Below, in pieces: positions 26,420 through 38,000 of a stretch of 64,000 nt of DNA. Each line of letters starts with the position of its first letter. Position 1 is the stretch's first letter. The translations under genes were made by a program, and so were the position numbers. The notes beneath the pieces are model-generated. The model saw only the letters and a list, made by a program, of their open reading frames with translations, had not been told where the DNA came from and searched no databases. The stretch comes from Linepithema humile (taxonomy: Eukaryota; Arthropoda; Insecta; Hymenoptera; Formicidae): NCBI RefSeq assembly GCF_040581485.1, contig NC_090128.1:11532001-11596000 (forward strand), in the 5' to 3' direction.

Positions 26420-26430
26420 TATATATAAAC
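26420..26430 (+). promoter_or_regulatory. Possible TATA box of ACS3
   Basis: TATATATAAAC lies ~330 bp upstream of the ACS3 ATG. The long implied leader makes it uncertain. A closer TSS or an unannotated leader exon is possible. Confidence 0.3.
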
Positions 26431-26761
26431 TATCATTATGCTAGTTATTTGTGATTGTTCGAAGTCATTAGCGTTTTCAGTTATCATCAGAGAATTATCT
26501 TTGTTGAACTATCGATAAAGACGTATGCAAGTCATTTTAGTACAATTACTTGTCTTTTATCTGATATTTATTATATTCGTTATCATCATAATTTTAATCA
26601 TATTTTTAAGTGGGAAAATGCTGATATAGAAGCATTAATAAGCTCTAACAAATTTGATTTACCTTTCATACTGGTTAGTAACGCGAGTGCGATATATTCT
26701 CTCTTTTAAAACAGATACAAATAAAAAACAATACATAAAAATAGATTAATAGGCTACAGCA

Positions 26762-29704
26762 ATGGACAGTAATAAGGTACAAAAATACTATTCAAAATTA
26801 TTATTTAAATAATTATTTAAATAATATTAATTTTACTTAAATTTAACGAAATTCTGTATCAGATGGAAACGGAAACTCTTGATTATCAGGATGTTGTTCG
26901 TAAATTCAGAATCGAGAACAATATTTTAATCGGACATGAGTTACCGATAAACAGAAAACCCATTAACATGTCCGAGGTGTTACTCAATGTCTTAAAGAGC
27001 AAACCAAATTGTGTCGGCCAGGTATTTTAACAATTTTATATATTAATTCCATATTATCGACGTCTGCAAACTACGTTACTGCTAGTTTTTATTTTTGTAT
27101 GTGCAAATTTGACGCGAATATCAGTATAAAATAAAAAGACAATTTGCAATGCAGATAATTCTACTGCAAAGACAATACGCAATTTTTGGTTTATAGATAG
27201 ATGCTGTCACGGGTAAAGCGCACACCTTTGCTGACATGACCGAGCGCAGCATTAAATGCGCTCTTTGGCTAAAGAAACAAGGTGTAAAGCCGAATGATGT
27301 AGTTGGTCTTTGCACTGACAATCATCTGGACGCAATAATAATTATGTTAGGCACAATGTATATAGGCGCCATATCTAATACAGGAGACTATAAGCTCTCT
27401 CTAAGTATATATCATTAATTTAGAATATTTTTTACAAAAAGATATAAAATATAAATAAGTATATATATATATTTTAATATCAATTTCTTGCGGCATTCAA
27501 TTAGTAAATTATTTATCTGCTTTTGTTCAGTTACAGCGCAATACTTTCTTTCGCAGACATCGCCAACGATAATGTTCGTGGTTTCGTCATCAGCCGCGAG
27601 TGTAACAGAAGCAGTAAAAAAGCTAAAATTAAACACAAAAATAGTAGTTCTCGAAGAGACAAACGGATATGAATCTTTAGAAGATGTTTTAAAGGGTCAC
27701 GGTAGTAATGAAATCGCTGAATTTCAATGCGCCCCGGTCAGCAAACCGGACGAAATTGCTCTTCTAGTTTCCTCTTCGGGTACTACGGGTATGCCGAAGA
27801 TTACTGAGATTTCGCACTTTTCTCTGTACACCTGTCTACTACCCGAAAAAATTACCGAAATGAAAGATCATGTTTGTATATGGTTACCTACGTTGCGTTG
27901 GCATTATGGCGTGCAATTAGCATTTCAAGCTATCATGGCATATTCGACAAGAATTGTTGCATCCGATTGTAACGACGATGTAGTGGCGTACTGTGAGTTT
28001 ATTGAAAAATATAAAGTAAGCACAAAAAATTACTTCAAAATAAATCTGAATTTTAGCTAAAAATAACAGAAAAAACTGTGAAAATAAAAAAACGCAAATG
28101 TCGCGGAGCACAAAAAACCAATTTCAGCCGAAATCGAGCTAAAGCATTTTTGATAAATTTTAAATCTCTTCTGTTATTTTATTATTGAAAAACTATACTT
28201 TGTACGATTGGTCATTTAACTTTAAAAATATTCGTTAAATAACTGATTTTTAACGATTAATGCTTTCACGATGCTTAGATAACGTTTTTTTCATCTGATC
28301 CGTGTATACTAATCCGATTAGTTAAAACTGATTTGCTGGAGAAATATCGATTATCGACTTTGAAAATTATCGAAGTTAGTGGGGCTCCTTTTGGAAAAGA
28401 GTATCATAAAGCATTAGCTGAAAAATTACCACACTCTCTAATTTTAAATGGTTACGGTAAGTCAAAATTCAATTTAAAAATACTCGGTATATTAAAAGAC
28501 ATTAATTTTCATTATTCTTATGGAATCATTATTGTATGGAATCTGCATCCACCAAATTGGTGAAATTAAATTAAATTGCTTTTTAAACATATTAATTTAA
28601 TACGTAAATATAATTCTTTATAATTCCAACGCAATAAATAAACGTAAAATTTGAAATAATAAAACAATATTCATCGTATTAATTAAACATTAATTCCTAA
28701 AATAGATTGAATATTTCAATAATTTGAAAAATTAATTGAGATTTTATTGAATCGTAAAACATTTATAGATATTTTTTTATTGTTATATTTAAAGATATAA
28801 AAAATGTTCTCGTGTGATGTTGTTACCAACATTTTTCTTTACACATTATACCATAATTAAAACCACATATATTTCTTATAGGACTAACAGATACTGGAGG
28901 TGACGTTAGCGTGCAGGTCAAAGGCTGCAAGCCAGGATCTATTGGCTTCGTAGCACCTAACGTTCGAATAAAGATAATAGATATAGAAACTGAAAAACTC
29001 CTCGGTGCTAACCAAACTGGAGAACTACGTGTGAAACTACCCTGCGTAATGAATGGATATTATAAAAATCCTGAAGCAACGAAACGAGCTTTCGATTCTG
29101 ATAGCAAGTATCTTCAATGTTTCATTGGCAAGATGAGTCTGTAATATCAACTCTAAGCTGCCAAGATTACGATTAAAATTTAACGAATGCTTTAAATCTA
29201 AAATGTTTTAGATTGGTTACGCACCGGCGATTTGGGATATTACGATGAAGACGGAGAAGTTTACATCATCGATAGAATATCAGAGTTTATCAATTCTGCG
29301 TCTATCAACGTCTCACCCGCGGAAATAGAGTACGTTTTAGGGACTCACCCGGCGGTACTTCACGCAGTGGTGATAGGGATACCTCACGAAATTGACGAGC
29401 AACACCCTATGGCTGTCGTCACTTTGGTACCGGGTAAAACGGTAAAAATCGCGAATATTTTCGACTACATTAAATACAGACAAAGCAACAATTGTATCAT
29501 TGGAAACTTATATGTTTGTTCTGATCCACAAATACTTATATGTAAAATTTACAGGTAACAGAGCAGGAACTTATCGATCTTGTTGAAAAGAACATGCCTG
29601 ATCACTGTAAACTTCGCGCAGGTGTGAAAATTCTCGATCAACTGCCGCGCACGGCTACTGGAAAAATCGCGAAAAAAAAATTGCTAGAAATGTTTGTGCA
29701 TTAA
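26762..29704 (+). CDS. ACS3: luciferase/4CL-like acyl-CoA synthetase, 8 exons, 548 aa
   Basis: Exons: 26762-26776, 26863-27021, 27197-27404, 27531-28015, 28279-28456, 28882-29103, 29212-29441, 29555-29704. The start could instead be the ATG opening exon 2 at 26863, because exon 1 adds only MDSNK. Motifs: P-loop SSSGTTGMPKITE; RWHYG; A5 GYGLTDTGG (Asp for Glu); A7 WLRTGDLGYYDEDG; A8 IDRISEFINSASINVSPAEIE with the two lysines and the glycine lost; A10 LPRTATGKIAKKKL kept. The tail LEMFVH is not a PTS1. Intron 6 has a GC donor (GATA|GCAAGT at 29104). Using it restores the family exon length (222 bases) and phase, and makes the junction codon Asn where the other copies have the conserved Gly before WL. 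AATAAA at 29876-29881 may end the transcript. Confidence 0.85.
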
Positions 29705-30830
29705 AATATGGTACACAGAGTAATGAAGAAACAAAATAATCGTATAAATCATGTTTCGACAAAAATGTAATTTATCAGAAAAAATTATTCTCGTACCTGT
29801 TGATATCTATCTTAACTCAAGAATAATTAAAAGAGCAATATATTTAATTATATAAATTACAAATTAAATAAGTTAAATAAAAGCAAAATAAAATTAAATG
29901 AAAAAGTTTAGTAATTTGATTATAAACGCGATATACAAATGTGTCTTGTACTACGATATATTTTCTATACCTATTCATACTGTTTTCATAATCAACACGA
30001 ATTTTGATTCCTTTCGAAATTGCATTCACAACATGATTTGTATGTACATTCGTGATAATATTCTACATTTTTAACACTTGTGTATTAAAGTACATGGCCT
30101 ATATACGGTAACGAAAGATAGCATATAAATCGCGTTTTCGCGAAAAATGTAATTTTTCTAAAATATTTAATGAAATATCTAATCGTAATATACACATAGA
30201 AAGAATACACACATTGACTAGAAAAATTGAAAGCACAAAATATCTAAATTAACGCCTTGCAAAACCAGATAAATTTTTAGAAGCTATTATTCAAAATTCG
30301 TTATATGTATATAAATACAAAATTATTTATAATAGTACTGTATGTATATAATTACAAAATTATTTAAAACAGTAATGAAACGTAGACTAATAATGTCAAA
30401 GCAATCATTATTAAGTTAAAGACACACGACTTACACTAAATTTTACTAAAATAATACAAAGTGCAAATTAAAATAGAATTTTTATTTGCAAAAATAATTG
30501 TGCCACTTTTTGTGTCAAAATATTTTTGTCTCTTATCGACAATAATCTCTTTTCTCACAAAAATCCAGCAATATTATTTCTTATCACATCATTACATCAG
30601 CGATGTCTTTTCCTCCTTCCAAATTAAATGCCATCCTCCTTCATTTATTTGTACATGTGTACAAGTGTACAAAGTATAATTTGCGTATTAAACATTATAT
30701 ATCTATTTTTTATCTTCTAAAGCAAATAATTTGTATAGTTTGATTTTTCGTTATAAACGGCTGTTTTACTTATTCATACCAGTCGTGGTTAATTCACACC
30801 CAAGTTTGATAGAAGCAAATCATTATAAAA
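29705..30830. other. Intergenic ACS3-ACS4
   Basis: AT-rich spacer of about 1.1 kb. A possible ACS3 poly(A) signal lies at 29876-29881. Nothing else is recognised. Confidence 0.5.
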
Positions 30831-33778
30831 ATGTGCATACGAGAAACAGCAACAAATTGCAACAAAGTAAAAACATCTAAAAATAAATATCATAAAAGTG
30901 TATTCTATCTTTGCATCTCTATCAATATTTTATATTTTAAATCTTAAAATAACTAAAAATTTAAATTGTACAATAATATCGCTTTAAATTGTTTTTGCAT
31001 TGTTCTTATTCGATTAATTCTATATCTATATTCGGATATCTATTACCTTTAATATTCATAATTTCTTATTTCAATATCCGCATTTTTTTATACATTTTCC
31101 ATAAAATCTTTATATTATGCCGGTTTGTACTATTTAGTTAGTATGGGCTATTATTAAATTGTAAAACTGTTCAAAATGTTATTAAATTTAAGTATATGAT
31201 GTACAATTGACCTAACAATTTTGTATCAGATACAAAAGCTCAAATTTGGGGGCACAATCAAAGACAATATCTTATTTGGACCAGAATTTCCAATTTATAA
31301 AAGTAAAGTAGTCAATGTTGCTGAAATGATACTTAATACTTTAAAAAGCAAGCCATACTTTATTGGTCAGGTATTTCGACAAACAATGTTTCTCTCTATT
31401 TCTCTCTGTTTGAGTGAAAAAGATATTCAAACTTAATATGTTTATAAAAAAAATTTCTCTGAAGACCTAATCGAAAATTTTCTAATCTACAGATAGATGC
31501 CATTATGGGTAAACAGAATACTTATGGTGAAATATGCAAGCGCAGCATTAAGTGCGCTCTTTGGCTCAAGAGGCAAGGCGTAAAGCCGAGCGATATAATC
31601 GGTCTTTGCATCAACAATAATCTGAACGCAATCTCAATTTTGTTATGTACTTAGGCGCCATACCGAATACGTGGGACAATCAGCTTACATCAAGTATGTA
31701 TTTTGTATTTATTAGACATTATTATTAGACATTACTCTATTAAAATAATCACGTTATATAAAAATATATGCATAGCAATGTCCAAACGTAAGAAATACAA
31801 ATTATAACTAAAACTTATATAAAATCTTGTAAAATTGGATAAATAGAAATTTCAGAAAATATAGTAAATTTAGTTAAACAGTTATATTGACATTGCGTTT
31901 AATCATATAAATAGAAAATCTATATGATATCAACTTCTATATTATTCGGCCTTGATTATTCATTTTTATATTTATTCAGTGACAGCAAATATCTTCTGAC
32001 AGTATACAGCAAAATATCTTCTCTCGCTGACATCGCCAACGATAACCTTTACGATTTCATTATCGGCTGCGAATATAACAGAAGCAGCAAAGGAGCTAAA
32101 AATAAATGTAAAAATTGTGGTCATCGACGAACTAAATGAATACGAATCGTTCGAAGATATTTTGAAGGATTACGATAGTCATAAAATCGCCGAATTCAGA
32201 TGTGCGCCACTCAACATTTTGGAATGACAACAATGATGATTCTATAATTAATGTTATGCTTTCATGATAATTCCCTAGATAACTTTGCTTGCTGTTGACC
32301 CGTTCCAACTAATACGATTTATTAAGACTGATTTACTGGAAAAGTATCGATTACAAACACTAAAGCTTATTATTGTTTACGGTTCTATGTTTGAAAAGCA
32401 TTATCAAGAAGAACTGGCTAAGAAGTTATCACATATTACCATAATTAATCTTTACGGTAAATCACAATTAAAAAACAAAAAAAAATGCTAACAATAAGTG
32501 TAGTATTACTTATTTTCTCAAAATCTATTTATGTAAATCTAAATTAATAATATTAAAGTTTATATCTGATTAATTTTCAAAATATTATTATTATCATTAT
32601 TATCATTATATTAACTTCTAATTCTTTCTTAAATCAATTCTAATATTAGTTATAATATTAATCTAATTTAACATTTTAAAACTATTTAAATTACAATTAA
32701 ATATGCTAAATATTGCTGCTTTAAAATAATGCTTTGTATTCACATAATTAGCGAAATTTATTAAGATCTTTTAAAATAAAATAATAGTAACTATGAAAAT
32801 ATGTATCCAAAGATTTGTCCAAAGATGATTTGAATTATTAATTATACAATATTTTCTTGTTAACATTGCGTTATATCACATCAAAATTACTATTATTATG
32901 CATCATCTTAGGATCTATTGATGCAGGAGGAACCATTACAGTACAGAACAAGTATAGCAAGCCAGGATCTATTGGTTTCCCGAGCCTTAACATCTGCATC
33001 AAGATAGTGGATGAAACCAGAAAAGCTTTAGAAACTAATAAAGTTGTCGAAATATGCGTTAAAGGGCCCTATGTAATGAACGAGTATCAAAAATCCTGAA
33101 GCGACCAAACGAGCTTTCGATTCTGATGGTATGTATTTTGATTGCAGTCAACTATATTAACATATATCGTTAGATATCTTTTAGAAGAAAGGAATATACA
33201 ACGAATTGTGCAGTAGGCAAACTTTGCCATAGACAGATAATTTAAACGAACAAATAATTTAAAGAATTTTTAAATATTTTAGTTATGCACCGGCGACATG
33301 GGATACTATGACAAAGATGGGGAATTTTTTCTTATCGACAAAATATCCGAGTTTATCATTTTCAGGTGAACCAATGTTTCACCAGCGGAAATCGAGACTG
33401 TTTTACTGACTCATCCTGCTATATTTCAAGTGGCAATAATAGGAATACCTCATGAAATTGATGGGCAACATCCAATCGTCTCTCTGATGCCAGGCAAAAC
33501 GATAAATATCGTGAACATTTTTTGAGTACACTAGACACAAAAACAACTACGATCATTTAAAATTCATATCATGTGTTGTCAAATATGAGATATGAAAAGC
33601 ATTCGCTTCTCAAATATTTGACTTACAGGTAACAGAACAGGGGCTTATCAGTTTAGTGGAGAAGAACTTGCCTAATCATTGTAAACTACGCGCTGGCGTC
33701 AAATTTCTTGATAAATTGCCGCGCACGCCTACTGGCAAAATCGCGAAGAAACAGCTACGAAATATGTTTGTGAATTGA
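30831..33778 (+). pseudogene. ACS4: broken acyl-CoA synthetase copy
   Basis: All eight exon positions can be traced: 30831-30866, 31230-31370, 31493-31693, 31980-~32223 (remnant), 32279-32456, 32912-33128, 33283-33501, 33629-33778. By comparison with ACS5: exon 3 lacks 7 bases near 31650, shifting the frame onto a TAG; exon 4 begins with a short internal duplication and loses its second half, including the P-loop; exon 6 lacks a net 2 bases near 33090; exon 7 lacks its first 5 bases and has an in-frame TGA near 33367; the exon 7 donor is AT instead of GT (33502). Exons 2, 5 and 8 remain open. No active enzyme can be made. Transcription is possible since exon 1 and its splice donor survive. 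Confidence 0.92.
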
Positions 33779-34856
33779 GTATGACGAACTATGTACAGTA
33801 GTGAAGTATCGCATTGCATAAATTGTAACTTTATTAAAATTATAAATTTTTAAAAAGTTTAAAATAATAGCTGATAGTATTTTGAAAAAATATGTAAAAA
33901 TTTCTGTAAACAATGTGTAAAACTTTAAATTCTACAGAATCAACTAACATCTTATTAAAAGGCTTTAGAAGATATGGAACTCTTATCCTGTAATGTTATC
34001 AAATTCATTCAATTAATGTTACATTTAGTACATTTAAATCCAAAATACCTATGAAAAGATGATAATTTCTTAGCTAGTTCTCAGTGATGTTGAAAGTTCA
34101 TGAATAAAAAATTTCCCGAACTTAGCGGCAATTTTTGAGTAATATTATGAAATTGCATTATCAAGTATAATATACAGAAAAAAATGTTTTCCATTGTATT
34201 GTTTTGAATAATTTGTAAGTTAGAAACGTATATAATGTATAGCTTTTTCATTTTTCTATTTTAACGACTTTCTGTATTTTGTTTTCAGGAGAACGAATTT
34301 ATTTTATTCTTCCTTTATTAACTCTTCTTAATTATTTATTTATTCTTCCTTAAATTCTTATTTTCTATTATAAGAAACGATTACACTATAAAAGCATCTA
34401 AATATATTTATACCAAAAACAAAAATAAATGGCCATAAATCGATAATCCCTGCATCGGCATAATTCCTGCAACATCTAGCGTTGAATAATAAAAAAAGCA
34501 TTCTAAAAGTTTTTTCTTATCATAGATTATCCCCTCTTTTTGTAAGAACACTGATATTGCATATGATATTCTATTTTTTCGAGATAACTCCCCACTCTTC
34601 ACAAAACAATTTCGTCTTATTTTCTTTCCTCTTTATCTAAAAAAGCCTACAAGTTAGAAATACATACAATACTGCACAACCAATACTGTGTGTTATTGCC
34701 GTTATCTTTCTCAGTGGGAAAGATAATAACGTAATAAAAATAAAAACTAGCTGATTTGACTTTTCGTCTGAGATCTGAGTTGCAGTTTCATTTAAGCATT
34801 CGTATCGTTTAGCTGGATCGTTTGGCTGCTACAAAATAGACAAAGTTGTTATAAAA
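33779..34856. other. Intergenic ACS4-ACS5
   Basis: About 1.1 kb of AT-rich spacer with no recognised gene. A minus-strand 64-codon frame at 34408-34602 has no family motif. The 150 bp before ACS5 should hold its promoter; no clear TATA box is seen. Confidence 0.5.
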
Positions 34857-37800
34857 ATGTACGAGCAAGAAACAGCAACTGATAATACCAAGGTACAAAA
34901 ACACTTAATATATATCATAAAACTACATTTTATTCTTGCATCTATTAGAACCCTAGATTTTTTAAATCTAGTTAATTATTCACTTAAACAGTTAATTATC
35001 TTTATTAGCATATAAAATATATAATTTATATTTCTAATAATTGTATTTATCTAACACACACACAATTTCTATTTTTCTTTTGTAAAAATTATTAGAGTAT
35101 ATTAAGTTTTCCAAACAATTATTACATATATAAATTGTTAAACTATATTTATTTCATAAAATTTTGTATCAGGTACAAAGTTCCAAATTCAAGGGAACTA
35201 TCAAAGACAATATTTTAATAGGGCCAGAATGTCCTATATATAGAGGAAATGTCACTATCAGTGAAACGATACTCAATACTTTTAAAAGCAAACCAGATTT
35301 CGTCGGTCAGGTATTTCAACATCAACATTATGTATATCTTTGTTAATTCCACGTCCTTCAAGTATAAAATTTAAATCTTCTAATTCATATTTTATTACAT
35401 AAAAAATTACATAAAAAATTACGCATGATTGCAACTGACTGAAACATGACTGAAATTTGTTGCAAGAGAAGACAGTCTAATTTTCTATTTTTCTTAGATT
35501 GATGCCATTACGGGTAAACATAACACTTTCGGCGAAATGAGTGAACGCAGCATTAAATGCGCTCTTTGGTTAAAGAAACAGGGTGTAAAGCCGGGTGATG
35601 TAATTGGCTTTTGCACCGACAATAATCTCGACTCGATCTTAGCTTTATTAGGTACAATGTACTTAGGTGCCATATATAATACGTGGGACCACAAACTTTC
35701 TCCAAGTAAGCAATTTTGCTTTTTATTACTATTCTGTAATTCTACTAATTGGCCATAATATACAAAAATATATGTATTACTTCATGCTTTTTTTCATAAA
35801 TGTACAATATTACTAAAAATTATATAGTTTTATAAAGTTAAAAAAATATAAAGTTTAGGAAATATTAGCAGTAAATTTAAAACATTCATGACAAATATTA
35901 GAAATTAATATTTTAATATCTTTGATTATTTCAGAAATTAAAAAAATCTATTTCAAACATTTTCCATTACTCGATCAGTTAATTATCTACTATTTATTGA
36001 TTATTTATTTGATCATTTTTATTTTGCATTTGTTCAGTGACAGCAAAATATTTCCTCTCCCTGACATCGCCAACAATAATTTTCTCAATTCCGTTATCGG
36101 CCGCAAGTTTAACGGAAGCCGCAAAGGAACTAAAAATAAATGTGAAAATAGTGGTTTTCGACAAGCTAGATGGATACGAATCGTTCGAAGACATCTTGAA
36201 AAATCACGATAGTCGCGAGATCACTGAATTCAAATGTGCACCACTCAACAACCTAGACGAGATTGCTTTGATCGTTCTTTCTTCAGGTACTACAGGTATG
36301 CCAAAGGCTACTGAGATCTCACATTCTTCTATCATCCAAAATTGCATGCCTCCCGAGAAAATCAAAGACGTAGAAGGCCACATTTTTCTGCTTACATCAA
36401 CAATACGTTGGCAGCATGGTGTGACGCAAATATTAAGAGCTATCTTGGCGTACTCCACCAGAATTGTTTTACCAGATATTGCGGCAGACGGGGCAGAGGG
36501 TGCAAATGACGATGTATTTTGCGATATCGTCCAAAAATATGGAGTAAGTAGAATAATTCTTAGTCGACCAGTTATTTTTGAAGTTATTTTTAAAATGACA
36601 TGTGAGATAATTAATTGAGTGAGGTAATTTCAATAACTAATGTCATTCGTGATCTCCAGATAACTTTACTTGCTGTTGATCCGTTCTTGTTAATTCGATT
36701 CATTAAGACTGATTTATTGGAAAGGTATCAATTACCAACCGTAAAGAAGATATTTATTTCTGGTTCAATATTTCGAAAACAGCATCAAGAAGAAGTGGCT
36801 AAGAAATTACCACATGTTCTCATACTTAATGTTTACGGTAAATAACAAGTTTAAAGTTTCAGTTTAAAATAAAACAGAATATTAATTTCTATTTTCTCCT
36901 CGAACCTGTGTAAATCTTTTAAGAATTGATAGCGTTAAAATTTATATGCAATTAATTTTTAACATTATTATATTATTATTATATTAATTATATTCTCTAA
37001 TTCAATTTTGCTAAATTACACAGTTTTCACATTAATGATACAAATAATTTAACCACTTTTTTCACTTACGTCGCATCACATCATATCATAATTGTTACTA
37101 TTAATAAATATATACATTGGATCTATCAATTCTTAGGATCTACCGATGCAGGAGGTGTACTGACTCAGCAAAACAAATATAGCAAACCGGGATCTATTGG
37201 TTTTGTGATTTCTAACGTCCGTATGAAAGTGGCAAATGTGGAAACTGGGAAAGCTTTAGAAGCTAATAAAGTTGGGGAATTACGCGTTAAAGTGCCATTT
37301 GTAATGAACGGATATCATAAAGATCCTGAAGCAACCAAACGAACTTTCGATTCTGATGGTATGTATTTTGATTGCAGTTAGCAATACTAACATATATCGC
37401 TAGATATATTTTAGAAGAAAGGAATATACAACGAATTGTGGAATAGGCAGACTTTGCCGTAAACAGATAGTTTAAACGAACAAATAATTTATAGTTTTTA
37501 AATATTTTAGGTTGGTTATGCACCGGCGACATGGGATACTATGACGAAGACGGGGAACTTTTTGTCATCGACAGGATATCCGAGTTTATTATTTTTAGGT
37601 CAATCAATGTTTCACCCGCAGAAATTGAGACTGTATTATACACTCATCCCGCAGTATTTCAAGCAGTGGTGATAGGAAAACCTCATGAAATCGATGGACA
37701 ACATCCAATGGCTGCCGTCTCTCTAATGCCAGGCAAAACGGTAAACACCTTAAACATTTCTGAGTATACCAGATATCACAACAGCTATGATTATTTAAAA

Positions 37801-38000
37801 TTCATGTTTGTTGTCGCAAATATTGTATTCGTTTGATATTTGACTTGTAGGTATCGGAGCAGGAACTTATCAGTTTTGTGGAAAAAAACCTGCCTGATCA
37901 TTGTAAACTTCGCGCTGGTGTTAAATTTCTTAATAAATTGCCGCGCACGACTACTGGCAAAATCTCGAAGAAGCAGCTACGAGATATGTTTGTGAATTAA
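34857..38000 (+). CDS. ACS5: luciferase/4CL-like acyl-CoA synthetase, 8 exons, 555 aa
   Basis: Exons: 34857-34892, 35173-35310, 35498-35705, 36038-36543, 36660-36837, 37137-37358, 37511-37740, 37851-38000. All borders are GT-AG. Motifs: P-loop LSSGTTGMPKATE; RWQHG; A5 VYGSTDAGG (Asp for Glu, Ser for the usual hydrophobic residue); A7 GWLCTGDMGYYDEDG; A8 IDRISEFIIFRSINVSPAEIE, with Ile at the firefly K443 position and Ser at the glycine; A10 LPRTTTGKISKKQL kept. The tail LRDMFVN is not a PTS1. Exon 4 is 21 bases longer than in ACS2/3, adding a short Ala/Gly/Asp/Glu-rich insert (ADGAEGAND) before the end of the N-terminal domain. It is the functional sister of ACS4: intron 6 of the two is nearly identical. 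Expected to adenylate a carboxylic acid; substrate unknown. Confidence 0.88.

Noticed and set aside
32279..32456. Treating the open ACS4 exons as a functional short gene
   Set aside because: They are isolated exons of the broken copy; frameshifts and the lost P-loop lie on both sides.
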